In this document: positions 1 through 10,411 of the stretch, piece after piece
Numbering within the stretch: position 1 is the stretch's first letter
How the letters are laid out: the number at the start of each line of letters is the position of its first letter
Translations under genes and position numbers: made by a program
The notes under the pieces: generated by a model
What the model was told of the DNA's origin: nothing
The model's database searches: none
The model's input: only the letters and a program-made list of their open reading frames with translations
From: Dermanyssus gallinae
Lineage: Eukaryota; Arthropoda; Arachnida; Mesostigmata; Dermanyssidae
Length of the DNA stretch: 64,000 nt
Direction of reading: 5' to 3'
NCBI GenBank assembly: GCA_003439945.1
Contig: QVRM01006416.1
Location: 1,316,001-1,380,000, forward strand

Positions 1-103
1 CTAGCTATGATATAACAAGGAGCCAAATGTAGGAGCTGGACTGTGATACTCCACTCCCCTACAAACGTATGTATATACACACACATACGGATATGTATGT
101 ACA

Positions 104-106
<3 letters not shown>

Positions 107-139
<33 letters not shown>
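107..139. repeat. (TA)n microsatellite
   Basis: About 16 uninterrupted AT dinucleotides. Confidence 0.95.
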
Positions 140-141
<2 letters not shown>

Positions 142-289
142 GCGTCGGTAACGGCCGATCTGTGTTCAGTGGCCGCTTACCGGCGCTTGTTAGAGCTATC
201 TAGCTAAGACAATGGCAGCAACAGCAGCGGCAGAAACAACGACAGGCAAAACAGCATCATTGCTGAATCACAGGGCAAACAACGCCATC

Positions 290-348
290 CTTGACCAGAT
301 TGATTGATTGATGCTTGACCAGATTGATTGATTGATGCTTGACCAGAT
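290..348. repeat. 24-bp tandem repeat, about 2.5 copies
   Basis: The unit CTTGACCAGATTGATTGATT plus GATG occurs at 290-313 and 314-337, followed by a partial third copy to 348. It contains a nested TTGA/GATT tetranucleotide repetition, which suggests origin by slippage. No coding role is visible. Confidence 0.9.
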
Positions 349-600
349 GACAACCATTGAAACGATTGGAAGACACTCACGGAAAGCACTCACAGTTTGT
401 CACACTGTTTTTTTTTCTTCTAAAAACAAATGGCCGAATGCACAACAGACACAGGAGCTCGGTTCGTTTTTCGAACACTGATTGCTATTTCGAGTCTTCC
501 AGAACACACGCGATTCGGCCGGTCGGTTGCAGCCATGCAACTTTGTGACTTGGTAACTATTATGAATATTATGCATGCTTATTAGCATACTATTCTGTTT

Positions 601-626
601 CTATATATATATATATATATATATAT
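601..626. repeat. (TA)n microsatellite
   Basis: Thirteen TA units, uninterrupted. Confidence 0.95.
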
Positions 627-701
627 GTGCTAGCATACGAGCGAACCCACGTGTGAGTAATCCTATGACCACAACGTACGTACCTAATTAATCATACAAA
701 C

Positions 702-731
702 GAATAATAATAATAATAATAATAATAATAT
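702..731. repeat. (AAT)n microsatellite
   Basis: About ten AAT units. Confidence 0.95.
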
Positions 732-1715
732 AAAATATTGTTAGTAATTAACTATTAGTATTATGAGCGTAACGGAGTTCTCCTACATAATGCCTGATGT
801 TAAGAGAGAACCCGCACATACACGCGTGCCCTTCTAGAAGAAGGCTACGGACACGATAGATGCGCCACGGGCCGTCCAGCGCCGTAGAGCTTGGCCCGAG
901 CAGTGAGACTACAACAAATATAACGGTCTCGCACAGTAGAAATGGAGGATCGGAAACAAGACGACCGAATAACGTATAGGTCTGGTTGGGCGTGTAGAGA
1001 CTCTATGTCGTATACTGGTTAGATGTAGAGACGCCGTGCACTCCGGCGATATGTTACTACTGCTACTACTAGAACTATGGCTGCGGACATTACCGCATTA
1101 ATTGGGCAAGTGCGGGGACGTGTGAAGGTCAGCGGCTACTACGGTAGCCTAACAGACGCGAACAGACGACTTCTTTGGCTCCGCCGGTGCACAATTGCAT
1201 ACGTATTTATGTTTACTTTCAAATCTACACACAACGGTAATACCAATAACAAAATACCAATCATATTACCAGCGGAAGCAGCAACAACAACAACAATGTT
1301 TTACAACCAAACAGCACCACGGATACAGCTGCCCCTACGAAAGCTTCAATGATAACAACAGCAACGGAACACACGTGTGAAAGAGACTACTTTTTCTTCC
1401 TGCCGGCCGACGAAATATGCTCCCTGATGAAAAGTTGTTTTTGCGGCTATAGAGGTGTCTGCATATTCACTCGTTTGTATCTGTACGGCGCAACACATCA
1501 ATGGTTGTAGTGGTCGTCTCGACGAGACAGCGGCGAGAGAGTGGCTGGTAGATGTGGAACTTTTTGGCTATCGGCGTTCAACGACGGGGTGAGCAGCGTC
1601 TATCCGACCGGAGTTGCACGTTAGCGCAACAGAATTTGGTCGTAATAGCTCATCTAAATAGTGCTTTCGACACATGCTGTTTGGTGTACAATCAAGATCG
1701 GTCTAGGTCAGTTCG

Positions 1716-1717
<2 letters not shown>

Positions 1718-1760
<43 letters not shown>
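1718..1760. repeat. (TA)n microsatellite
   Basis: About 21 AT units, ending in a short GT run. Confidence 0.95.
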
Positions 1761-1766
<6 letters not shown>

Positions 1767-3793
1767 ATCATTGGATTAGATCAGCACCCTTAGCTGGCAG
1801 GGCAAAGAGATCAAGCTATAAATGAACATATATCGATACACGATAGCTGGCGACGACGGTAATGCATTCCGTGCAAATTCTGCCCAAGTATACTCCAAAG
1901 CACCCCGTTCCGCCGCGCCGTCCCAAAACCTTAATGTCCGCGCCGTGATGTAATATAATCATCTTGATTGGGCCGAATCGGGACAAGTTAGTGGCATTCT
2001 TGCGCTGATATGTTTAAGCGCGCCGCCAAGCGACACGCGCACACAACGAAGCAACAGCAACAATAAGAGTAGTAACAATCGTGATCGTAATCATAATGGG
2101 CGCCATTGATATGTTTTTAGAATATAAATATATATGCGAGCCTTGTTAAGAGTGCAGTACTAAGACCAACGGTGTAGAACGGTGTAGTACACTCTGAAAA
2201 ATGCACCGCTGGATACAGTGGACTGTGAGTCGTTTGTCGAACGGCAGCCAGTTTTGCCATTTCGTGTGTGTATGTCCACACTGATGGGGAGGCTAAGACA
2301 TTGTAGGACAAGGCACGCCTACGGGCCATTGGCGAGGAACGGTTCAAAACGTATCGCACAAATGGGGCCAAATCAATTTCTAAACGGTGTGCAGCCTTGC
2401 CTTTCAGCCAGATTCATACCCATTCACCGGACCACACGAGTACACACGCACAGGTATCCACACTTAGCTCCTCCACAACAACCACTCGACACGCAACACG
2501 CTTATACTGGGCACAGGACACCCGGCTGGACCAGCTTGGCAACGAAGCTTGGCTTCGAGCGACGTGCTTGGTTTTATTTTTGATGAATCAATGACAGACA
2601 AATGAGTGGTTATTGTTGGTTAACGCTTATTTCTACCAGACCACAGCCGCCTGCCGCCTGCCAGCGAACGATGAGAACGACGCCGATGACCGTGGGCGTT
2701 AATCGAATTGACGCAGGAGCGTCTTAACTAGACTCCCCACAGGGGTGGGGTGGCTGGTCTGTGGCACCCCATATTGGACGCACCGCCACATAGCGAATCT
2801 CCGACAGCCGAACCTCTGGCCAGCCCGATGACCGACACTGATTCGCCTATTGCCATAGTGGTAATATTATTAGCCATTTGTGACGTAGGCACAAAACCAT
2901 TCACCACCACCTAATTCTCCTCTGCCTTATAAGCAAATTGCAGCCAAAAATAATATCAGTATCAGAAATCATTTAGGTTAGCTAAACTGCCAAATCACAT
3001 CACGCCATCCTTTCCCCTTAAACTCTGTGTTGTAAATCGAATTTTAGTCAACTTGCATCCGGTTCGAGCTCCCTGCATCAAAGTTGTACGTAGTCACCGA
3101 ACTTTACTCTTGTAAGAGTAAAAATAATGAGTGCTAGACTGCAGCCCAAAGCGACGTCAAATATTGCTCTAATTCGTGTTTGCACATGCTTAGCCATGTC
3201 GATCCAAAGACACATACACACACAGACACGTATATATATATGATCAGGCAAATAGCGTTCGTAGGGATGGCTTTTAGCTAAACCGACGAAGATTCCGTCG
3301 GCAAATCTATGGGGTGGACACGTGGACGCCAGTGAGGGTGAGAAACGCTTCTGTCAAATCGCAACTGATGTGAGCTCTGCTCCATCCCCTTCCCGCTCGT
3401 TAAACTTCATGACGATATTTGACGCGTCCGAGGTGGCACAAAGTAGCTGCTGAGCTAAGGGAATGGATTCGCTCGTTAGCTAAGTGGTGCGTTAACAATC
3501 TCTTCCCGCTAACCTGTGTACAGTCGACGAAGCTCACGTGGAAATTGCTCACACGGGAAATGACGGGTCACAGTACTGGTGATCTTAAACGTAACACCTT
3601 TAATACTCGATATGCTTGCTCTTCAACCGGACGTCACCCACACATCACGAATCGTTTGGTCTCCACACATTACGTTGCTGCTCGTTGAGAGGGACAGAGA
3701 GTAAGGGAGAGAGAGATAGGAAGAGCCAAATCTCTAGACATGTATGTACTCCAGTAATGATCATATTAACTATAAGATAAATGTTAGTAATAG

Positions 3794-3966
<173 letters not shown>

Positions 3967-4720
3967 AGACTATAACTTAACCTGTTTTTTGGAAGCGTTT
4001 GTATTCTCGACGCTCGACGCCCACACTAGTACTTGTTGTTGTTCGTACTCATAGAAGTGGCGGCAATAATGAAACCAACTAAACCGGTTTTTCGATGACT
4101 TCGAAGCCGCCGCCCGCAGCTCGGGTGGTTATCGATTTCGTTTGTGTGTTTCGTTGTTTCGATTGCCTGTGATATGCGCTACTAACTAACTAACTAACTA
4201 ATTAATACACACTATACCGACCGTTTTACGGAACGTTGTGAACGTTGCCAGAACGTGACAACACGTCCACAGCGACCACAACACAGCCACGTAGGTAAAG
4301 TCTAGCAGGGCGAATATTCGAATTGGTTGGCATCGCAAGCGGCATGCGGCGCCGGCTCTTTGTTGGCGGCTTCTCTCATCTTAGCGCATCTTAGGGATCG
4401 CTGCTGAACGATCAAAGACCGTCGCGCTCTGCAACTATTGCCATCACCCCACGACTACCTTTGCCCCATCTACCTAGCCCGCCTATGCCTAGTGCCACCG
4501 ATTGATGATTGTAAATACGAAGTGTTGACACCATTGTAAATAGATCGACGACGACACCCCCCCCCAAAAACCAGTTGCGTTTGTAATGAAGGACGATGAT
4601 CGACGCCGTTCACGCACCCATGCATGCATGCGCGTTCATTCAACGATACAACACCAGTGAATAAATGAGAACAAGCGAAAAGCATGTCTACGCATTACAA
4701 CCGAAGTGTGTCTCTGATTT

Positions 4721-4727
<7 letters not shown>

Positions 4728-4752
<25 letters not shown>
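4728..4752. repeat. (TA)n microsatellite
   Basis: About 12 AT units. Confidence 0.9.
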
Positions 4753-4757
<5 letters not shown>

Positions 4758-4921
4758 TATGACGTTTACTATCACCTTTGTTAGGTACATTGTAAAACTT
4801 GTGTTACACGTGCCTGTTCCGTATTCAAATATACATCGAAGACAATCTTCTTTCCGATGTACTAATGATAAAATAATACGCTATTGGGACCCCTCCATTA
4901 GAGCGAGACTCCCTAATTCCT

Positions 4922-4939
4922 AAAGCTATAAGGAAATAT

Positions 4940-4975
<36 letters not shown>

Positions 4976-4993
4976 ATATTTCCTTATAGCTTT
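4922..4993. repeat. Perfect 72-bp palindrome with 22-bp arms around (TA)14
   Basis: The left arm, 4922-4943, reads AAAGCTATAAGGAAATATGT then GA. The right arm, 4972-4993, is its exact reverse complement. The 28-bp core between them is (TA)14, itself self-complementary, so the whole unit can form one uninterrupted hairpin or cruciform. Symmetry stops at once on both sides (T at 4921 against G at 4994), so it is not part of a longer inverted duplication. It could be a tiny foldback element, a repair-templated inversion at a (TA)n tract, or an assembly artefact. Confidence 0.9.
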
Positions 4994-6008
4994 GCCTTAA
5001 CCACAAACTCTATTTTGTTGTTGAATCGTTTAGCGCTTAAAGTCAGTTACGATATATACAGCACTTTCGGTCGTCCGCGTAGCACACTATCTCATTTCGA
5101 ACCTCGATCTCGTTATTCAGCGAATGCTTTGGGTCGTTCTAAGTCTTTCATGAGCTCTATGGTCTAGAGTGCAAGTTCTCGTACATCGTCTAAAGCGCTA
5201 GGTGCGTCTTCGCTGATCTCCGAAGAATAGTGTGTACTAGCTAGCGGAAAGCCAATAGGTACTTACTTACGTCACTGCAACGGTTGACTTGTCAGCTTTC
5301 TTTGCGCTGCCTACTCTTCTATGCGTGTTGTTTCTACAACTTGGCGCTTCTCTTTTCACGAACAGCGTGGCGCAGCTCGTTTAGGATGCACATGTCGCTA
5401 ATAGGTTAGTACAGCCAGCTTCAACGTGATGGATCGAGACTTGATCAAGGCGCTTGTGAGATTACTGCTTAAGGTAGGGCGATGTCCTACAAAGAAAACG
5501 GAGACAGGCGATTGGCTGCGTTCGGCAATCTCACTTCAGAGCCTGCATGATGCGCTGTGCCCTTGAGGACGGTCATCTTGAAAAAGCCACGTGCCTCGAA
5601 ACCTTGCTCCTCTAAACCATTTTATCGCAGCAACGCTTAGTAAAGACCGAATACAGTCAACAGTCTCCGTTTAGTGTGCAGGTGCACGCCATAATTCGTA
5701 ATGCGATGCAACCCATCTGTAAAATAGCTCAACTACAACCTCTACCAGCTTGCAGTAGTGAGGCCCTTGGTCCGCGTCTAGACTCAGATAAGCGATGGGT
5801 AGTTATTGCACGTTTGGTACCTCGTTACTAACGTATGTTGTGTTGAAGTGTAAAATACAGCTGTGTATGGTATTTCTGAACAATCTAGCTTTACAGTACA
5901 GCCGGACGACGACCAGTAGTACTGAATACAAAGGATGGGCGTAAGCTCTTTGCATTCTATAATATATCCAATTTCTCTTACTGTCAATCCCGTTAACTTG
6001 AACACTTT

Positions 6009-6010
<2 letters not shown>

Positions 6011-6054
<44 letters not shown>
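6011..6054. repeat. (TA)n microsatellite
   Basis: About 22 TA units. Confidence 0.95.
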
Positions 6055-6056
<2 letters not shown>

Positions 6057-6328
6057 GACCAGCGCCTATAGAACATCAGAAAGAACGTACACTCTGTAGG
6101 GATAATTTTGTGATCAAATTGATGGCGTGTCGATTCGTGGTACGATTACGTAGATCGATGCTGGACTCCCAGAAAGGAGTTGTTAGTTACAAGTACAAAA
6201 GAGTTGTTATAGGAAATTTTAACAAAGAAGGGACGTTAGCCGGCGCCAGATACAGACCGTAGACCAGCCGCTTATGTCCCTCCACTGTTAACACGGGGCA
6301 CTATGTAAGTCCCTTACTATATGACATC

Positions 6329-6347
6329 GGGGGGGGGGGGGGGGGGG
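6329..6347. repeat. Poly-G run (19)
   Basis: Nineteen consecutive G. Its exact length is likely to be unreliable in the assembly. Confidence 0.9.
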
Positions 6348-6980
6348 AGATAAACCGCTAAGGATAATCATACCACGAGTCACGAGTCGACACACCATCG
6401 ATTTGGTAACAAAGTGATCCCTGCGAAAAGTGCATTGCTCTTGCGTCAGCTGAATCTTATGTACCCGGTTACATCGCTAGGTCAGACCTCAAAATATAGC
6501 TAGTAGGCACTTTTAGAGGCGAACAGGTTGTGCCGGTACAACTTTTACTTCTGCTCGGGAACACGGCTCAAAGAAATCCACCGCACTGTCACCGTACTGC
6601 CAACTAAGGCAACGAAGGTGAACCTCCAGCGTGCATATATACAGCGAAGGGGGATAGAAGGTCATGCGTATACTACGTACAGACGTAAGTAGATAGAAGG
6701 AGTAAAATAGATAACTGGGTAGAGGAAATCAAAATTGATGAAGAGAAAACATACAATATTGGATGTGATCATAATTGAGTAGAATTGAGCGGGTGTAGGA
6801 AAAAGTCGGGGGGCAAGTAGTTGTACAAAAGAATCTTTGGATAAACACAAATGGGCGCAAAAAGTAAAATATATAAAACACGCTTAGTGCAACGAGATGC
6901 GTAAAAACCTTGAGGACGCATATGACAATTGATGTAAGATAGGGTTGGAAGCTTAAAACGGAGAGGAAAGGGGTCATAGA

Positions 6981-7085
6981 GTGATCAAATAAAAAGGGAA
7001 ATATTGGAGTGAAGAAGGTAATACGAAGGGAACGAAGGCAATGGTGTGATTAAATAAATAGGGCAATATTGGAGCGGAAAGGTGG
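6981..7085. repeat. Imperfect direct repeat, 64-bp period
   Basis: GTGATCAAATAAAAAGGGAA and the following ATATTGGAG at 6981 recur as GTGATTAAATAAATAGGGCA plus ATATTGGAG at 7045. Two diverged copies are visible. Confidence 0.7.
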
Positions 7086-7129
7086 AACAGGAAGCATAAA
7101 AAGGTAGGTTAAGAACGCAGACAAAGCAC

Positions 7130-7995
7130 ATGAGTATTGGGCCAATTACAAGGAAGCCAAGAATAGAGCTCCAGTGTTAATACAAAATTGCAGACGAAAG
7201 GGAATTTAACAGGATTTGGGTGCTCCCAAAGGATAGCAAGCAAAACAGTTTTGCGACTATGTCAGACAGGAAATAAATTTAATCTATAGACGGTGTGTGG
7301 TCTTGGCAGAAATTGGGTAGTCATTTTTCCAGCGTTGGGAAGAGGAGTACGTGCATTATCTAAAAAAAAACTTAATAATATTTACGGGGCGCAGACTCCC
7401 GAAGGGTTGACGCAAGGGAAGAGTTTTTTCTTCCCACGGAAGGTGTAGATAATTACACTTTGCAAAATAGGCGACCAATTACAATTACACCTTTAACGTC
7501 TCGAATATTTATGCAGGTCTTTCGGTGTAGAATACAATGTATTCTAGAGACAAATGGGAAAATATTAGAATAGCAGTGCCGATTTAGAAAATTATATAAC
7601 TAGAAAGTCATATTTTTTTTAGTCAGGTTGCGGAAGCATCAAGATTGAGAGGGCAAGGGTGTGTGGCAGGGTATTATAGACATCATAAAGCGTAGGATTT
7701 GGTGAACAAAGCTGTATTAAATTATGTTGAAAAGGGTTTTGAGAGAAGCTGGGTGGAGTTACTAGAAATTTACAGGAATAGCACGATTCAAATAATAATA
7801 GTAGCCGGATAATCCAGAGAGTTTGTAGCCGCTAAGGGGTAAGGTAAGATGTCCGTCGACATCGGTGATTGTTCTATGTATACAAAGAGAATAGCGTAAA
7901 ATATTAATAATAGAATGGGTCTAGGAGAGCGGATTGGGGAAATGGTGTAAATTTCCAAACACCAGTGCTGTTGTTTGATGAGATACGGTAGTTTT
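7130..7995 (+). pseudogene. Deeply eroded LINE reverse transcriptase
   Basis: There is no open frame, but frame-hopping translation gives the ordered landmarks of a non-LTR reverse transcriptase. These are a linker-like YWANYKEARNRA near 7135, an NYNYTF..IYAGL segment near 7480 (NYRPI-like block), RGQGCVAGYY near 7650 (GFR-G block), DLVNKAVLNYVEKGFER and LLEIYRNS near 7690-7780, a KG-VR-stop-D-V-R remnant near 7835 matching the KGVRQGCP block, and LLF-DEI near 7965 matching FADDI with the Ala lost. Stops and frameshifts are scattered throughout. The order of blocks fits the RT palm. The clade cannot be assigned by eye. This is an old, dead insertion, and the block order makes chance similarity unlikely. 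Confidence 0.6.
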
Positions 7996-8501
7996 AAGAC
8001 GGGGCACTATCGAAGTTTAACAATAGTTGAATCCCTGTAGGGAAGCAGCTGAGAAACTGGACATGGTGCTAAGGGAAAAAAGGAAAAATATTGCGGAGAA
8101 AAAAGAAATATTACGGAGGAAGAAAGCTGAAAGAGGAAATAATGCAGTAAGATGCAAAAGGCCTTTGGGGGTTTAATGTAATCAAGAATTTATGGAAGAC
8201 CATGTGTGCACCAGAACTCAATTTTTCTAATGCTCCCATGGTCCACAGCGCGGGGTTAGAAAAAGAAGTTAGAAACAGTACAAAAAAAGATAAAATTTGC
8301 AATGGGGTGCCGCTTTAAGTGGGCTTGGGCGTATCTTGAGGGGGATGGGGGATATAGAAATATTTATAGTACCAATTAAGCTATGAGTTAGTATTAGGAT
8401 TCAAATGTCACAAATAGAAGATGAGTTAAACAGTTAATATATATATATAGCGTATCACCAGTCTGTAACCATGTGGCACTTTTTAACAACTTCAGACCTG
8501 G
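7996..8501. other. Purine-rich flank, no gene recognised
   Basis: This A/G-rich sequence continues from the RT fossil, possibly as its 3' part, and includes a short (TA)n near 8437. It ends at the target duplication of the LTR element. Confidence 0.45.
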
Positions 8502-8506
8502 GTGTC

Positions 8507-8778
8507 TGTAGGATAGCAGCGTCCGTTAAGCAGCGCGGGCATATACAGCGTCTGTTGGCGGCAATGCTGAAGCAAACTAAATGCGTGGCGCTAAATGGAG
8601 GATGCCGCCACACCAGTTGCAATGACGCGGGAAGTCACTATATGCGCGGGCAATAAGTGGGTATATAAGGAGGCATGAGAATAAAAAATCAGTAGTTGTT
8701 GGTGCGAGCTCGGCAGAGGACATGTGTTGTTTGAGCGAAAGACTAGCGAACTCGTAACGGTCACCGCCGGACACTACA
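8507..8778 (+). repeat. 5' LTR
   Basis: This 272-bp repeat runs TGTAGG...CTACA. It contains a TATA-like GTATATAAGG at 8661-8670 and an AATAAA at 8680-8685, the expected order of promoter and polyadenylation signals (U3-R-U5). It is closely similar to 9968-10237 over most of its length and diverges in the last 60 bp. Confidence 0.9.
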
Positions 8779-8780
8779 AC

Positions 8781-8798
8781 TGGCGCAGTCGACAGGAT
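8781..8798 (+). other. Primer-binding site, tRNA-Ser type
   Basis: TGGCGCAGTCGACAGGAT starts two bases after the 5' LTR. TGG pairs with a tRNA CCA end. The following bases complement the 3' acceptor and T-arm of a serine (UCN-type) tRNA beginning GCAGTCG. The tRNA assignment is from memory of tRNA-Ser ends, not a search. Confidence 0.65.
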
Positions 8799-8806
8799 CC
8801 GGAAGA

Positions 8807-9866
8807 ATGAAAAGGCAGTGCAACAATACCACAGGTCTGCCACCCCCATTTTCGGTTCTGCCATCCATAGACCGGCCAACAACACCGTGGAGGGAATGGC
8901 ACCAGGCACGGAGCCGGAGGAAGACGGCGAGGCGACTACGTCAGGATGGTGACGAAGCTACCGGTGATGGTCAAGGAACACAAGGGAGCAGACGTTGCTG
9001 ACGACAAATTCGACAGCCGTTACCGGGGACGACAACGGTGAGTACCTAGCGGCACTGCGGTGACTGGTGCAAGGTCAACGTTCGGGGCCTGGTGTTGAGG
9101 AGCCTGCTTATTCTGGGGGCAACAATGCCACAGGTGAGAGGAAAGCTCCTCCTTTAGGAGGCCTTGCTAGTCGAGCGGGCCGTGACGGCTGCGTTACACG
9201 TGGAAAGGTGCGTCACCGAGACCAGTATGGATTGCAGGACGGCACGAGTTGGTGAACGAGGGCCTGCGGAACGAAGCGGACGGATGCCAGGTGTACGGAT
9301 GGAAAAGCCACGAGTACGGAGCAGTCGAACAGGTCGTGACGGCCCCGCTACACGTAGGGAGGTGCATAAAGGAAGCCAGGTGGATCGCAGGACGGTACGG
9401 GTAGGTGACGCGGAGCGGAAAGCTGAAGGGCCGGCGGAACGATGCGGACAAAGGCCGGTGGCAGGGCGAGAACACGGAGCAGGTGGATGCCAGGCGTGCA
9501 GATGGACAAGCCACGAGTACGGGACCGAAATGGACCTGGCAAAACAAGTGAGGGGTCGGAAGTGTGGCAAGTTCGGCCATTTCGGCCGGAAGTGTACGAA
9601 CGCGGCAGAATGTACAGGCGAACGGCGTGGACGAGCGGCAAAGCAGGGATCGTTGGACCAACGGCGAATGCCTGGAGGCGACGGAGAATGCACATGAGGA
9701 TGAGCCAGCGCGAGTGGACGAACCGAAGGAGTACGCAGACGAAAGAATAACAGCAGTCAGAACCAGGTTCGTGTGGTCGCGCCCGGCGACTGGGTCAGTA
9801 TACGGAGGCCAGCCGCCGCCGGGTGCGCCACATGAAGGACATGAAGACGACAGCGCACCGCTGTGA
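8807..9866 (+). pseudogene. gag-like region of the LTR element, frame-disrupted
   Basis: An ATG at 8807 opens a 64-codon frame ending at 9001, with a proline-rich start (GLPPPFSVLPSIDRPTTPW) that recalls the beginning of Ty3/mag-type Gag. A second open frame covers 9164-9697 without a good start. Near its end it has KCGKFGHFGRKC, which fits a CCHC zinc knuckle whose first cysteine is replaced by glycine. The middle is a tandem duplication (9171-9525), which explains why several frames on both strands stay open. No catalytic Asp motif of protease and no YxDD box are visible. It probably does not encode a working capsid. Confidence 0.6.
9171..9525 (+). repeat. Two diverged tandem units inside the LTR element
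   Basis: Unit 1 (9171-9324) and unit 2 (9325-about 9525) share TCGA-CGTGACGGC at the start, a shared GCAGGACGG segment, GGATGCCAGG-GT near the end and AAGCCACGAGTACGG at the end. Unit 2 carries about 45 bp of extra sequence. The duplication lies upstream of the zinc-knuckle sequence. Confidence 0.7.
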
Positions 9867-9954
9867 AGGACGTCCGCGGCGAGTTAGACGAGCACCGAGC
9901 CGGCTACGGGAGTTCGTGGGTGGGAAGATGGGACCGAATTCGAAACAAGCCGTT

Positions 9955-9967
9955 GAAGGGGGGAGAA
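9955..9967 (+). other. Polypurine tract
   Basis: GAAGGGGGGAGAA lies immediately before the 3' LTR and is the expected plus-strand primer. Confidence 0.85.
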
Positions 9968-10237
9968 TGTAGGATAGCAGCGTCCGTTAAGCAGCGCGGG
10001 CATATACAGCGTCTTTGGCGGCAATGCTGAAGCAAACTAAATGCATGGCGCTAAATAGAGGATGCCGCCACACCAGTTGCAAAGACGCGGAAAGTCACTA
10101 TATGCGCGGAAAGTCACTATATGCGCGGGCAATCTGTGCGTATATAAGGAGGCATGAGAATAAAGGATCAGTAGTCGTTGGTGCGAGCCCGGCAGAGGAC
10201 GTGTGCCGGCCCGGTCGTTAGGGTGGTGGATACTACA
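9968..10237 (+). repeat. 3' LTR
   Basis: This 270-bp copy of the 5' LTR has a direct duplication of about 20 bp (GCGGAAAGTCACTATATGC) near 10090-10130 that the 5' copy lacks. The TATA-like GTATATAAGG and the AATAAA are retained. The last 50 bp differ from the 5' LTR, apart from the terminal ACTACA. Confidence 0.9.
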
Positions 10238-10316
10238 GTGTCCCACTGAACTGCTACTGTACTATATATTTACGTGATGTTTATTTGAGGCATAAGATGG
10301 ATCTACGCATAATTTA

Positions 10317-10411
10317 ATTTTGACAGTGTCTACATGTCAATGTATGGATCCCATACATCCCTACTACGCTGATATGGGATCCATACACTGGCTTGTAGAT
10401 ACAGTCAAAAT
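10317..10411. mobile_element. 95-bp foldback (MITE-like)
   Basis: The left arm ATTTTGACAGTGTCTACA and the adjoining GTATGGATCCCATA are mirrored on the right by TATGGGATCCATAC and TGTAGATACAGTCAAAAT. A few mismatches lie in the arms, and a spacer of roughly 17 bp sits between them. There is no coding capacity. No obvious target duplication was confirmed, so it may be a MITE or a simple foldback. It lies about 75 bp after the LTR element. Confidence 0.7.

Larger units (their letters stand above)
1..3743. other. Intergenic/intronic DNA with short repeats
   Basis: No coding region could be supported on either strand. The stretch holds several simple repeats (listed separately) and short chance open frames without recognisable domains or codon bias. 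Nothing else was recognised. Confidence 0.6.
4994..7129. other. Intergenic DNA, no gene recognised
   Basis: This stretch contains a (TA)n tract, a 19-G run and a short imperfect direct repeat (listed separately). From about 6640 onward the plus strand becomes strongly purine-rich, which continues into the reverse-transcriptase fossil at 7130-7995. No intact coding region was found. Confidence 0.5.
8507..10237 (+). mobile_element. Complete non-autonomous LTR retrotransposon (no pol)
   Basis: This is a 1731-bp element bounded by two similar LTRs (8507-8778 and 9968-10237), each starting TGTAGGATAG and ending CTACA. The 5-bp sequence GTGTC directly precedes the left LTR (8502-8506) and directly follows the right one (10238-10242), a target-site duplication typical of integrase-driven insertion. 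A primer-binding-like site follows the 5' LTR, and a purine tract (GAAGGGGGGAGAA) precedes the 3' LTR. The 1.2-kb interior has gag-like remnants but no recognisable protease, reverse transcriptase, RNase H or integrase, so movement would need proteins supplied by a relative. The LTRs differ at several sites and by a short duplication, so insertion is not very recent. A Ty3/mag-like affiliation is inference from the primer site and gag flavour. Confidence 0.9.

Noticed and set aside
9154..9750. Five long overlapping open frames on both strands near 9.2-9.7 kb
   Set aside because: They arise from the GC-rich tandem duplication inside the LTR element. Only the plus-strand frame with the zinc-knuckle remnant has any support.
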